This document shows, piece after piece, positions 34,704 to 43,178 of a stretch of 64,000 nucleotides of DNA. The stretch comes from Bacteroides intestinalis. Its GTDB lineage: Bacteria > Bacteroidota > Bacteroidia > Bacteroidales > Bacteroidaceae. A program made the position numbers and the translations under genes. The stretch is from the NCBI RefSeq assembly GCF_003464595.1, contig NZ_QRZF01000022.1, forward strand, positions 34,396 through 98,395. The letters are read 5' to 3'. Position 1 is the first letter of the stretch. Every line of letters starts with the position of its first letter. The notes beneath the pieces were generated by a model. The model was not told the origin of the DNA, searched no databases, and was given only the letters and a program-made list of their open reading frames with translations.

Positions 34704-35021
34704 ATGTACGCAATTGTAGAAATCAACGGTCAGCAATTTAAAGCAGAAGCTGGCAAAAAGCTGTTTGTACACCACATCCAGAATGCAGAAAACGGTACAA
34801 CAGTAGAATTTGACAAAGTTCTTTTGGTAGACAAAGAAGGTGCTATCACCGTAGGTGCTCCCACTGTAGAAGGTGCAAAAGTAGTTTGCCAGATTGTATC
34901 AAGCTTGGTAAAAGGTGACAAAGTTCTCATTTTCCACAAGAAAAGAAGAAAAGGTCATCGCAAGTTGAACGGTCACCGTCAGCAATTCACAGAGTTAACA
35001 ATTACAGAAGTAGTAGCTTAA
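34704..35021 (+). CDS. rplU: 50S ribosomal protein L21
   Basis: 105 residues. [25 protein letters not shown] at the start (given by its first half [13 protein letters not shown]) and [19 protein letters not shown] near the end are the L21 signature. It is a 23S rRNA-binding protein of the large subunit. It is followed after 23 bases by rpmA in the usual L21-L27 order and is preceded by a strong promoter and a structured leader. Confidence 0.98.
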   Translation: MYAIVEINGQQFKAEAGKKLFVHHIQNAENGTTVEFDKVLLVDKEGAITVGAPTVEGAKVVCQIVSSLVKGDKVLIFHKKRRKGHRKLNGHRQQFTELTITEVVA

Positions 35022-35044
35022 TCAATTTAAAACAGTAAGAAGAA

Positions 35045-35314
35045 ATGGCACATAAAAAAGGTGTCGGTAGTTCTAAGAACGGCCGCGAATCACAGAGCAA
35101 GAGATTAGGCGTTAAGATATTTGGTGGCGAAGCTTGCAAAGCAGGTAACATCATCATTCGTCAAAGAGGTACTGAATTCCACCCGGGTAACAACATCGGT
35201 ATGGGTAAAGACCACACTCTTTTCGCTTTAGTAGACGGAACTGTACAGTTCAAAGTAACCAAGGAAGACAGACGTTATGTATCTGTAATCCCTGCTGAAA
35301 GCACAGAAGCGTAA
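35045..35314 (+). CDS. rpmA: 50S ribosomal protein L27
   Basis: 89 residues beginning [16 protein letters not shown], with [22 protein letters not shown] in the core (landmark [14 protein letters not shown]). The N-terminal tail of L27 reaches the peptidyl-transferase centre. There is no cleavable N-terminal extension of the Firmicutes type. It is cotranscribed with rplU and closed by a terminator at 35337. Confidence 0.98.
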   Translation: MAHKKGVGSSKNGRESQSKRLGVKIFGGEACKAGNIIIRQRGTEFHPGNNIGMGKDHTLFALVDGTVQFKVTKEDRRYVSVIPAESTEA

Positions 35315-35336
35315 GTTTCAGAATAAGAAATAAAGA

Positions 35337-35377
35337 AAAGGGATGTAATCCAATGGATTGCATCCCTTTCTTTTTAT
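35337..35377 (+). terminator. Terminator after rpmA
   Basis: AAAGGGATGTAATCC (35337-35351) pairs with GGATTGCATCCCTTT (35355-35369), one G-U, with a 3-base loop and then CTTTTT. A strong Rho-independent signal 22 bases past the rpmA stop. Confidence 0.9.
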
Positions 35378-35408
35378 AGCAAAAACAACACCTTATTTGT
35401 TTTTTACT

Positions 35409-35416
35409 TATCTTTG
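35409..35416 (+). promoter_or_regulatory. -7 promoter element for serS
   Basis: TATCTTTG fits TAnnTTTG and lies 42 bases before the ATG at 35459. Transcripts starting a few bases downstream could not include the upstream ATG at 35414, which settles the start of serS. Confidence 0.6.
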
Positions 35417-35458
35417 TACTCTCAAATCAAGATTTTAATCAAAACAAAGTATCAAGAT

Positions 35459-36733
35459 ATGCTTACCATCAAACAAATTACAGAAAACACCGACGCGGTG
35501 ATCCGCGGACTGGAAAAGAAGCATTTCAAAAATGCTAAAGAGACAATAGACCAGGTAATTGCCTTTAACGACAAAAGACGTAGCACACAGTCTGTATTAG
35601 ATAATAACCTCTCAGAAGTGAACTCTATTTCCAAATCTATCGGACAACTGATGAAGGAAGGAAAGAAAGAGGAAGCTGAAACGGCCAAAAGTCGTGTAGC
35701 CGAGCTAAAAGAAAGCAACAAGACTCTACAAGCCGAAATGGACCAGGCTGCTGAAGATATGCAGAATCTGCTCTACACCATTCCTAATATACCTTATGAT
35801 GAAGTACCCGAAGGTGTGGGTGCCGAGGATAATGTAGTAGAGAAAATGGGCGGCATGGAAACCGAACTTCCCAAAGATGCACTGCCTCACTGGGAACTGA
35901 CGAAGAAATATGATTTGATTGACTTCGACCTGGGTGTAAAGATCACAGGAGCCGGATTCCCGGTTTACAAAGGAAAAGGTGCACAGTTGCAACGCGCACT
36001 GATCAACTTCTTCCTGGACGAAGCCCGTAAGGCTGGTTATCTGGAAATCATGCCTCCGACAGTGGTAAATGCAGCTTCCGGTTACGGAACGGGTCAGTTG
36101 CCCGATAAGGAAGGCCAGATGTACCATTGCGAAGTAGACGATTTATATCTCATTCCAACAGCTGAAGTACCTGTAACAAATATCTATCGCGACGTGATTC
36201 TGGAAGAGAAACAACTTCCTATTAAAAACTGTGCTTACACGCAGTGTTTCCGTCGCGAAGCCGGATCTTACGGTAAAGATGTGCGCGGTTTGAATCGTCT
36301 GCACGAATTTTCCAAAGTAGAACTGGTACGCATTGACAAGCCGGAACATTCCAAACAGTCTCACAAAGAGATGCTGGACCATGTAGAAGGATTGTTGCAG
36401 AAACTGGAATTGCCATATCGAATCCTTCGCCTGTGTGGCGGTGATATGAGCTTTACAGCTGCTCTTTGCTTCGACTTCGAAGTTTATTCCGAGGCGCAAA
36501 AGCGCTGGCTGGAAGTAAGTTCCGTTTCTAATTTCGATACTTATCAGGCTAATCGCTTGAAATGCCGTTACCGTAGTGGAGAAAAGAAAACAGAGCTTTG
36601 CCATACATTGAACGGATCTGCATTGGCATTGCCACGCATCGTTGCTGCTTTACTGGAAAATAATCAGACTCCGGAAGGTATCCGTATTCCAAAGGCACTG
36701 GTGCCGTATACGGGTTTTGAAATGATTGACTAA
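35459..36733 (+). CDS. serS: Seryl-tRNA synthetase
   Basis: 424 residues from the ATG at 35459. The N-terminal tRNA-binding coiled coil spans about 25-105 (KKEEAETAKSRVAELKES). The class II core follows: TGAGFPVYKGKGAQLQRALI, LIPTAEVPVTNIYRD with the TAE serine-binding loop, motif 2 CFRREAGSYGKDVRGLNRLHEF (landmark FRREAGSYG) and motif 3 LNGSALALPRIVAALLE. It charges tRNA-Ser with serine in the cytoplasm. It has its own promoter and terminator, independent of rplU-rpmA. Length is normal. Confidence 0.97.
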   Translation: MLTIKQITENTDAVIRGLEKKHFKNAKETIDQVIAFNDKRRSTQSVLDNNLSEVNSISKSIGQLMKEGKKEEAETAKSRVAELKESNKTLQAEMDQAAEDMQNLLYTIPNIPYDEVPEGVGAEDNVVEKMGGMETELPKDALPHWELTKKYDLIDFDLGVKITGAGFPVYKGKGAQLQRALINFFLDEARKAGYLEIMPPTVVNAASGYGTGQLPDKEGQMYHCEVDDLYLIPTAEVPVTNIYRDVILEEKQLPIKNCAYTQCFRREAGSYGKDVRGLNRLHEFSKVELVRIDKPEHSKQSHKEMLDHVEGLLQKLELPYRILRLCGGDMSFTAALCFDFEVYSEAQKRWLEVSSVSNFDTYQANRLKCRYRSGEKKTELCHTLNGSALALPRIVAALLENNQTPEGIRIPKALVPYTGFEMID

Positions 36734-36762
36734 AAGATAGAATTCTATCTTTCCGCCACTTC

Positions 36763-36819
36763 AAACACATAACCGAAAGAATTCTCCTCACTAGAAGACT
36801 TCTTTCGGTTGTGTGTTTT
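36763..36819 (+). terminator. Terminator after serS
   Basis: AACCGAAAGAA (36771-36781) pairs with TTCTTTCGGTT (36800-36810), extended by ACACA/TGTGT, then TTTTATG. A 20-base perfect palindrome at 36733-36752 (AAAGATAG-AATT-CTATCTTT) lies directly after the stop and may add to it. Confidence 0.85.
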
Positions 36820-36847
36820 ATGTATGTTCAATCTACACCCTATCGCA

Positions 36848-36881
36848 ATTATACAAAATGTATTATACGATTTGTATAATA
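36848..36881. promoter_or_regulatory. Palindromic operator over the ATPase promoter
   Basis: Two overlapping inverted repeats: ATTATACAAA (36848-36857) with TTTGTATAAT (36871-36880), exact, 13-base gap; and TATTATAC (36861-36868) with GTATAATA (36874-36881), exact, 5-base gap. They cover the -33 TTTG at 36871-36874, so a bound repressor would block the promoter. Confidence 0.65.
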
Positions 36882-36902
36882 CAAAATAAATAATTAGCTT
36901 TG
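36871..36902 (+). promoter_or_regulatory. Promoter of the ATPase gene
   Basis: TTTG (36871-36874), 20 bases, then TAGCTTTG (36895-36902). The start would be near 36909, so the TTG at 36900 cannot be a start codon and the ATG at 36924 is used, with a very short leader. Confidence 0.75.
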
Positions 36903-36923
36903 TACATCTTAACAATATGTACA

Positions 36924-38078
36924 ATGACCCAAGCGATAAGAAACCCGTTTATCCTGACCGGCACCATTCCACCGGAATACTTCTGTGACCGTAAAAAGGA
37001 ATCAGAGCGGCTGACTCGTACCATTACTCAGGGAGGAAATATTTGTCTTATTTCACCACGCCGTATGGGCAAATCAAAATTAGTTCGTTTCTGCTACGAC
37101 AAGCCCGAACTGACAGACTCTTATTATACCTTCTACATCGACATACTACACACTTCCAGCCTACGGGAACTGACCTACACCTTCGGACAAAATGTATTCG
37201 AAACACTTAACAGCCAAAGTAAGAAGATGCTGGCAACCTTGGCCCAAGGTTTGAAATCCATACAAGCCAAATTCGGCTTTGACCCTATCAATTACACCCC
37301 CACCTTCAGTCTGGAACTGGGTGACATCACAAAGCCCGAATTCACGTTGAGTGAAATCTTCCAATGCCTGGAGAAAGCCGACAAGCCTTGTATTGTGACG
37401 TTCGACGAATTCCAGCAAATCACCAGATATCCCGAGAGGAATGTGGAAGCATTGCTCCGCTCACATATCCAGCATTTGGGCAATGTACATTTCATCTTTG
37501 CCGGAAGCGAAAGACATCTAATCTCTGAAATGTTCCAATCTTCAGCACGTCCATTCTACAACAGTACTGACATACTGGAGCTACATGCCATAGCTCCCGA
37601 AGAATACATTCCTTTTGTAACCCAATGGTTTGAAACTTACGAAAAAACCATCAACAACGAATTGGTAATGCGCATCTATCAACTCTTTGAAGGGAACACC
37701 TATTATATGCAAAAGACTTTTCACGAAGCGTTCATCAACACCCCATCCCAGAGCAAATGTACACTATCCAAACTGAATGAAACCGTCAACAGCATACTGG
37801 AGGATGCCGGAGATGGCTATCGGCAGTTGTTGTCTCGCATTCCCGAACGACAGAAAGAAGTACTATATGCCATAGCCACCGAAGGAAAAGCAAGCCGAAT
37901 AATGAGTGCAGCTTTCATCAAAAGCCATTCACTGACTTCCGCCAGTGCCGTACAAGCCGCTACACGAAAACTGATGGAAGCCGATTTATTAAGCGTCGAG
38001 AATGAAGTCTACTATGTACCCGACATTCTGCTACGCTTCTATCTGAGAAAATTGCAAGGAATAGCAGTGGAATTATAA
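36924..38078 (+). CDS. ATPase of the archaeal/PF01637 type with C-terminal winged helix
   Basis: 384 residues from MTQAIRNPF. A Walker A-like SPRRMGKSKLV (about 45), a Walker B PCIVTFDEFQQI (about 155) and an arginine-finger region FIFAGSERHLISEMF (about 190) identify a STAND-related AAA ATPase. The last 90 residues (YRQLLSRIPERQKEVLYAIATEGKA, then SLTSASAVQAATRKLMEADLLS as recognition part) form a winged helix that could bind DNA. These proteins are common in Bacteroides and are of unknown function. The palindromic operator on its own promoter suggests autoregulation. It stands alone between two housekeeping genes. Confidence 0.8.
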   Translation: MTQAIRNPFILTGTIPPEYFCDRKKESERLTRTITQGGNICLISPRRMGKSKLVRFCYDKPELTDSYYTFYIDILHTSSLRELTYTFGQNVFETLNSQSKKMLATLAQGLKSIQAKFGFDPINYTPTFSLELGDITKPEFTLSEIFQCLEKADKPCIVTFDEFQQITRYPERNVEALLRSHIQHLGNVHFIFAGSERHLISEMFQSSARPFYNSTDILELHAIAPEEYIPFVTQWFETYEKTINNELVMRIYQLFEGNTYYMQKTFHEAFINTPSQSKCTLSKLNETVNSILEDAGDGYRQLLSRIPERQKEVLYAIATEGKASRIMSAAFIKSHSLTSASAVQAATRKLMEADLLSVENEVYYVPDILLRFYLRKLQGIAVEL

Positions 38079-38113
38079 TCAAACCATCATTCAGCTTTTT
38101 CCCCACTTCATTC

Positions 38114-38143
38114 TTTGTTTTTACCAAATAACCCGTATCTTTG
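38114..38143 (+). promoter_or_regulatory. Promoter of the Nfn-like gene
   Basis: TTTG (38114-38117), 18 bases, TATCTTTG (38136-38143), 56 bases before the ATG at 38200. Confidence 0.7.
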
Positions 38144-38199
38144 CAAACCGTAACAATCTGAAAGTGATTACGTAATTATACCAACAAAATTTATAGATA

Positions 38200-40506
38200 A
38201 TGAACAAAATCATTAGCAAAGAACATTTTTCTGAAAAGGTTTTTAAATTAGAGATCGAGGCACCTTTAATAGCCCGCTCACGTAAGGCAGGACACTTCGT
38301 CATTGTACGTGTAGGCGAAAAAGGCGAACGTATGCCATTGACAATTGCAGCGGCTGACACCGTACGCGGTACTATCACTTTGGTAGTACAGGAAGTTGGC
38401 CTCTCCTCTACCCGCCTTTGCGAACTGAATGAGGGCGATTACATCACCGATGTGGTAGGTCCGCTGGGACAAGCTACTCATATTGAAAACTTCGGAACAG
38501 TGGTTTGTGCAGGTGGTGGTGTAGGCGTAGCTCCCATGCTCCCTATCGTACAGGCTTTAAAAGCTGCCGGTAACCGCGTGATCGCCGTACTTGCCGGACG
38601 TAGCAAAGAGCTGATTATCCTTGAAAAAGAAATGCGTGAAAGCGCAGACGAGGTCATCATTATGACCGATGATGGTTCATACGGACGCAAAGGATTGGTA
38701 ACCGAAGGCGTTGAAGAAGTCATCAAACGGGAGAAAGTGGACAAATGTTTTGCCATCGGCCCCGCCATCATGATGAAATTTGTTTGTTTGCTGACTAAGA
38801 AATATGAAATACCGACCGATGTTTCGCTGAATACGATCATGGTGGATGGTACAGGTATGTGCGGTGCTTGTCGCATCACCATCGGCGGAAAGACCAAATT
38901 CGTTTGTGTAGACGGACCGGAATTTGATGGTCATCAGGTAGACTTCGACGAGATGTTGAAGCGTATGGGTGCTTTCAAGAGCATCGAACGCGAGGAAATG
39001 CACAAACTTGAAGAAGGTGAATCCTGCAAAGCTGTACCGGAACCTGCACAGGAAGTAGACGAGAAAAGTCGTAATGCCGCATGGCGTCTGGAACTTCGCA
39101 AGGCAATGAAACCCAAAGAACGTACCGCTATTCCGCGCGTTGAAATGAACGAACTCGATCCGGAATACCGTTCGCATAGTCGCAAAGAGGAAGTAAATCA
39201 GGGGCTGACAGAGGAACAAGCCCTGACGGAAGCTAAACGTTGCCTCGATTGCGCAAACCCAGGTTGCATGGAAGGTTGTCCCGTAGGTATTGATATTCCT
39301 CGTTTCATCAAAAACATTGAACGCGGAGAAATACTCGAAGCTGCCAAGACACTGAAAGAAACCAGTGCCCTGCCTGCTGTTTGCGGTCGTGTTTGTCCGC
39401 AGGAAAAACAGTGCGAGTCTAAATGTATCCACCTGAAAATGAAAGAAAAGCCGGTAGCTATCGGCTATCTGGAACGATTTGCGGCTGACTATGAGCGTGA
39501 AAGCGGGCAAATCTCCGTACCGGAGATCAAAGAAAAGAATGGTATTAAGATTGCCGTTATTGGCTCCGGACCTGCCGGACTTTCTTTTGCCGGAGATATG
39601 GCTAAATATGGTTACGATGTTACTGTCTTCGAAGCACTTCACGAGATAGGTGGTGTATTGAAGTATGGTATCCCTGAATTCCGCCTGCCGAACAAAGTGG
39701 TGGATGTGGAGATTGACAATCTTGCCAAGATGGGGGTTAACTTCATTAAAGACTGTATCATAGGTAAGACTATCAGTGTGGAACAGTTAGAAGAAGAAGG
39801 TTTCAAAGGTGTATTCGTAGCATCCGGTGCCGGATTGCCTAACTTTATGAATATTCCGGGAGAGAACTCTATCAATATTTTGTCATCCAATGAATACCTG
39901 ACGCGTGTCAACCTGATGGATGCAGCAAGTGAAGACTCTGATACTCCGGTACCTTTCGGTAAAAATGTAGCCGTTATCGGTGGCGGAAACACAGCTATGG
40001 ACTCAGTACGTACTGCACGCCGTTTGGGTGCCGAACGTGCTATGATTATCTACCGTCGTTCCGAAGAGGAAATGCCTGCACGTATCGAAGAGGTAAAACA
40101 TGCAAAAGAAGAAGGTGTTGAGTTCCTCACATTGCATAACCCTATCGAATACATTGCCGACGAACTGGGAAAAGTGAAACAAGTCATTCTGCAAAAAATG
40201 GAACTTGGCGAACCGGATGCTTCCGGACGCCGTAGCCCTGTAGCAATCCCGGGAGCAACGGAAACTATTGATATAGATCTGGCTATCGTCAGCGTCGGAG
40301 TTTCTCCTAACCCGATTGTACCTTCTTCTATTCCGGGACTTGAAATGGGACGCAAAGGCACGATTGCAGTAAATGAGAACATGCAGTCATCTATTCCGAC
40401 CATTTATGCCGGTGGTGATATTGTTCGTGGTGGTGCTACCGTTATTCTTGCTATGGGCGACGGACGAAAAGCCGCTGCTGCTATGCATGAGCAACTGAGC
40501 AAGTAA
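38200..40506 (+). CDS. Fused NfnA/NfnB-type flavin oxidoreductase (PyrK-like FNR domain plus GltD-like domain)
   Basis: 768 residues. Residues 1-280 form a ferredoxin-NADP reductase/PyrK-like module with GGGVGVAPMLPIVQALK for NAD(P) and a Cys cluster GTGMCGACRI plus a later FVCVDG for a 2Fe-2S centre. Residues 300-768 are a GltD-like module: CLDCANPGCMEGCPVGIDIP and CGRVCPQEKQCESKC for 4Fe-4S clusters, GSGPAGLSFAGDMA for FAD, GGGNTAMDSVRTARRLGA for NADP, and YAGGDIVRGGATVILAMGDG at the end. In other organisms the halves are NfnA and NfnB (or SudB and SudA), which exchange electrons between NADH, NADPH and ferredoxin. Database names such as dihydroorotate dehydrogenase/glutamate synthase fusion would be misleading, since neither partner is next to it. 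Function as a bifurcating transhydrogenase is inferred. Confidence 0.88.
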   Translation: MNKIISKEHFSEKVFKLEIEAPLIARSRKAGHFVIVRVGEKGERMPLTIAAADTVRGTITLVVQEVGLSSTRLCELNEGDYITDVVGPLGQATHIENFGTVVCAGGGVGVAPMLPIVQALKAAGNRVIAVLAGRSKELIILEKEMRESADEVIIMTDDGSYGRKGLVTEGVEEVIKREKVDKCFAIGPAIMMKFVCLLTKKYEIPTDVSLNTIMVDGTGMCGACRITIGGKTKFVCVDGPEFDGHQVDFDEMLKRMGAFKSIEREEMHKLEEGESCKAVPEPAQEVDEKSRNAAWRLELRKAMKPKERTAIPRVEMNELDPEYRSHSRKEEVNQGLTEEQALTEAKRCLDCANPGCMEGCPVGIDIPRFIKNIERGEILEAAKTLKETSALPAVCGRVCPQEKQCESKCIHLKMKEKPVAIGYLERFAADYERESGQISVPEIKEKNGIKIAVIGSGPAGLSFAGDMAKYGYDVTVFEALHEIGGVLKYGIPEFRLPNKVVDVEIDNLAKMGVNFIKDCIIGKTISVEQLEEEGFKGVFVASGAGLPNFMNIPGENSINILSSNEYLTRVNLMDAASEDSDTPVPFGKNVAVIGGGNTAMDSVRTARRLGAERAMIIYRRSEEEMPARIEEVKHAKEEGVEFLTLHNPIEYIADELGKVKQVILQKMELGEPDASGRRSPVAIPGATETIDIDLAIVSVGVSPNPIVPSSIPGLEMGRKGTIAVNENMQSSIPTIYAGGDIVRGGATVILAMGDGRKAAAAMHEQLSK

Positions 40507-40545
40507 GCAGAATTTGTCAAGAGCAAGTTTACATAACATTAACAA

Positions 40546-40580
40546 AGCGGGAAGATTTCGGTCTTTCCGCTTTTCTTTTT
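40546..40580 (+). terminator. Terminator after the Nfn-like gene
   Basis: GCGGGAAGA (40547-40555) pairs with TCTTTCCGC (40562-40570, one G-U) around TTTCGG, followed by TTTTCTTTTT. Confidence 0.85.
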
Positions 40581-40589
40581 CCCAAACAG

Positions 40590-40699
40590 ATGATCGGTTT
40601 ACTCCGATTACATCATTCATTCGCCCTCAACAGATGGTATGTTTCGAGCGATTACATGGTATGTTTTACCCAATTACATGGTATATTATGAACCCAAAC
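40590..40699. repeat. Five contiguous degenerate 22-bp units in a convergent gap
   Basis: Unit starts are 40590, 40612, 40634, 40656 and 40678. Units 1, 3, 4 and 5 share the opening ATG(A/G)T and units 1, 3 and 4 end ATTAC; units 3 and 4 agree at 17 of 22 positions and begin ATGGTATGTTT, while unit 2 is weak. There are no spacers. The array sits exactly between the terminator of the Nfn-like gene and the terminator of panC-panD. Confidence 0.75.
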
Positions 40700-40732
40700 A
40701 TAGTATCTTCTGATAAATCCCACATACAGGCA

Positions 40733-40767
40733 CAAAAAAAGAGAAGCAACTTACGTCACTCCTCTCA
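40733..40767 (-). terminator. Terminator of panC-panD
   Basis: On the minus strand GAGAGG (40766-40761) pairs with CTTCTC (40746-40741, one G-U) and is followed by seven T. The remaining 93 bases up to panD show nothing clear. Confidence 0.55.
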
Positions 40768-40860
40768 CTATCTTCGTTCCCGAAACTAAATCAGGATTAC
40801 ATGGACAAAGATACGGAATCAAACAGCTAAAGTCAAGCTTTCCACCGTTTTTCTTCCCGT

Positions 40861-41214
40861 TTATTTCACCACTTTGTTCGTTGCCGGATCAGGGAAAATC
40901 ACCGACGGCTTGAACGATTTGGCTTCTTCAAAATCCATCAAGGCATACGACATAATAATGATGATATCATCCGGCTGCACCTTACGGGCTGCCGCACCAT
41001 TCAGACATATTTTGCCCGAACCACGTTCACCTTTAATAATATAGGTTTCAAAACGTTCGCCATTATTATTGTCGGCTATGTACACTTTTTCACCGGCAAT
41101 CATATTGGCCGCATCCAGCAAGTCCTCGTCAATCGTAATGCTTCCCATATAATTGAGGTTAGCTTCTGTGACACGAGCGCAATGGATTTTCGACTTCAGC
41201 ACTTCAATCATCAT
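40861..41214 (-). CDS. panD: Aspartate 1-decarboxylase
   Basis: 117 residues. The self-cleavage site is YMGSITID with Ser25 when counted from the first Met, the same number as in E. coli, which supports the ATG at 41214 over the one at 41211. The proenzyme splits between Gly24 and Ser25 to make a pyruvoyl group and converts aspartate to beta-alanine for pantothenate and coenzyme A. Other family marks: Lys9, Tyr58-type region and [19 protein letters not shown]. It follows panC by 27 bases and is closed by a terminator. Confidence 0.96.
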   Translation of the reverse strand: MMIEVLKSKIHCARVTEANLNYMGSITIDEDLLDAANMIAGEKVYIADNNNGERFETYIIKGERGSGKICLNGAAARKVQPDDIIIIMSYALMDFEEAKSFKPSVIFPDPATNKVVK

Positions 41215-41241
41215 AAGGTCTGATCTCTCTTTTTAGGTTTA

Positions 41242-42087
41242 TTACTCTTTATACTTAATGTTGTCAATCAGGCGAACCTCACCACAGAATACTGTAACGC
41301 AACCTACAGCATACGCCGTATCTTCCCAATTGGCTATTTTCTGCAACGTGTTGCCATCTACCAGTTCGAAGTATTCCAGACGCAAACCGGGAGCGGCTGC
41401 AATGGCATCTTCCACAAACTTCTGAGTCTCAGCAACTGTATGAGAAGCTGCAAAGGTACGACTTTCAAATAATGTTTGCGATATTTTTAAAGCATTTTTG
41501 CGTTCTTCGGCAGATAAACGCGCATTACGACTACTCAAAGCCAGCCCATCCTCTTCACGCATAATGGGACATCCCACAATTTCCAACGAATAATTCATCC
41601 GACGCACCATCTCACGAATGATAGCCAACTGCTGGAAATCTTTCTCTCCGAAGTAAGCGCGATCTGGCTTCACTGCATCAAACAGTTTGCTCACAATCTG
41701 GCAAACACCATTGAAGTGTCCCGGACGAAACGCACCTTCCATCACTGTATCCAACGGCGCATAGCTAAACTGGCGCGTATCCGGTTCGGGATACATCTCC
41801 GCAACCGAAGGAGCGAATACAAACGCAGCACCGCAAGCTTCCAACAAAGCACAATCGGCATCCAGCGTACGGGGATATTTCTCTAAATCGTTCTTGTCGT
41901 TAAACTGTGTCGGGTTTACAAAAACACTCACTACCGCAGCATTATTCTCTGCAACACAACGTTTCACCAATGACGCATGACCGGCATGCAGGGCACCCAT
42001 TGTAGGCACCAATCCTACCTTTTTACCTTGGGCCCGTAAAGCCGAAAGTCCGGCCTGCAAGTCCTTGATAGTATGTACTATTTCCAT
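41242..42087 (-). CDS. panC: Pantothenate synthetase
   Basis: 281 residues, normal length. The ATP-binding signature is [14 protein letters not shown], followed by [45 protein letters not shown] and [16 protein letters not shown]. It joins pantoate with the beta-alanine made by PanD. The pair panC-panD forms a small operon on the minus strand. The gap upstream (42088-42333) holds the divergent promoter at 42275 and no clear promoter on the minus strand. Confidence 0.97.
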   Translation of the reverse strand: MEIVHTIKDLQAGLSALRAQGKKVGLVPTMGALHAGHASLVKRCVAENNAAVVSVFVNPTQFNDKNDLEKYPRTLDADCALLEACGAAFVFAPSVAEMYPEPDTRQFSYAPLDTVMEGAFRPGHFNGVCQIVSKLFDAVKPDRAYFGEKDFQQLAIIREMVRRMNYSLEIVGCPIMREEDGLALSSRNARLSAEERKNALKISQTLFESRTFAASHTVAETQKFVEDAIAAAPGLRLEYFELVDGNTLQKIANWEDTAYAVGCVTVFCGEVRLIDNIKYKE

Positions 42088-42274
42088 TTTTATAGGTTAT
42101 ATAATAACTTAGTTGTTCGCAAAAGCGGTGCAAAATAAACTATTATTTAGCATATAAAGAAGAAATATCGCAAATTAATGCAAAAGTTCTGCTCGAACAG
42201 CACTCCTCTTTAAGACAATGCATCACTGATTAGCAAGCAGTTAACAATTCATAAGGAATTATAGAGTCGCCTTA

Positions 42275-42308
42275 TTTGCTCAAGTGCCCGATTTTTTTTA
42301 TATCTTTG
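42275..42308 (+). promoter_or_regulatory. Promoter of the starch-synthase-like gene
   Basis: TTTG (42275-42278), 22 bases, TATCTTTG (42301-42308), 25 bases before the ATG at 42334. The spacing is slightly long. Confidence 0.55.
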
Positions 42309-42333
42309 CAGAATAATTGAGAACATTGTTATT

Positions 42334-43158
42334 ATGACAAAGGCGAATAAGGTTTTATTTATTACCCAAGAGATTACTCCTTACGTACCAGAATCCGAAA
42401 TGTCCCTTGTAGGCAGAAACCTACCTCAAGCAATCCAGGAAAAAGGCAGAGAAATTAGAACATTCATGCCTAAATGGGGGAATATCAATGAGCGCAGAAA
42501 CCAATTGCACGAAGTGATACGCCTCTCCGGTATGAATCTGATTATTGACGATACCGACCACCCCCTTATTATTAAAGTTGCTTCCATTCAATCTGCCCGC
42601 ATGCAGGTATATTTCATCGACAACGATGATTATTTCCAGAATCGCTTGCAGGCTGCTGATGAGAATGGCGTGGAATATGCAGATAATGACAGCCGTGCTA
42701 TATTCTATGCACGCGGTGTACTGGAGACGGTAAAGAAGTTACGCTGGTGCCCGGATATCATCCATTGTCATGGCTGGATGACTGCCTTAGCTCCTTTGTA
42801 TATCAAGAAAGCATATAAGGACGAGCCTTCATTCCGTGACGCTAAAGTAGTATTCTCTGTTTTTGAGGATGACTTCAAAGAATCATTCAATGCTGATTTT
42901 ATAAACAGATTGGTATTGAAAGGCGTTACTAAAAAAGATATGGCTCATCTGAAAGCTCCCGTAGACTATGCTACGCTGTGTAAACTGGCCATTGATTATT
43001 CGGATGGTGTAATACAGCAAAGTGAAAATGTCAACGAAGAGGTAATGGAATATGCCCGCCAAGCAGGAAAACCAATTTTAGAATATCAAACTCCCGAAAC
43101 ATTTGCCGAGGCTTGTAATGAGTTCTACGACAAAGTGTGGGAAACAGAACAAAAATAA
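42334..43158 (+). CDS. Degenerate starch/glycogen synthase N-domain protein (GT5-like, half length)
   Basis: 274 residues; normal GT5 enzymes have about 480. The N-terminal Rossmann domain is recognised from KVLFITQEITPYVPESEM, DDYFQNRL, NDSRAIFYARGVLETVKKL and PDIIHCHGWMTALAPLYIKKAY. The ADP-glucose motif K-x-G-G expected after the first strand is absent (VPESEMSLVG) and the whole second glycosyltransferase domain is missing; the last 30 residues (ILEYQTPETFAEACNEFYDKVW) look like the family's closing helix. The frame is clean, with its own promoter, so this looks like a stable pseudoenzyme and not a broken gene. It is followed after 20 bases by a DUF4270 lipoprotein. Function unknown. Confidence 0.8.
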   Translation: MTKANKVLFITQEITPYVPESEMSLVGRNLPQAIQEKGREIRTFMPKWGNINERRNQLHEVIRLSGMNLIIDDTDHPLIIKVASIQSARMQVYFIDNDDYFQNRLQAADENGVEYADNDSRAIFYARGVLETVKKLRWCPDIIHCHGWMTALAPLYIKKAYKDEPSFRDAKVVFSVFEDDFKESFNADFINRLVLKGVTKKDMAHLKAPVDYATLCKLAIDYSDGVIQQSENVNEEVMEYARQAGKPILEYQTPETFAEACNEFYDKVWETEQK

Positions 43159-43178
43159 ACAAGATAACAAAGAAAACT

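Noticed and set aside
36900..36923. Upstream TTG start for the ATPase, and similar TTG/GTG extensions at 26215, 43137, 51198 and 58964
   Set aside because: At 26215, 36900 and 51198 the codon lies in the -7 element itself; at 43137 and 58964 the extension overlaps the previous gene and breaks a clean signal peptide.
38677..39642. Long open frame opposite the Nfn-like gene (321 codons)
   Set aside because: It lies fully antisense to a gene with clear domain motifs, has no promoter and encodes a Phe/Thr-rich sequence typical of a reverse-frame artefact.
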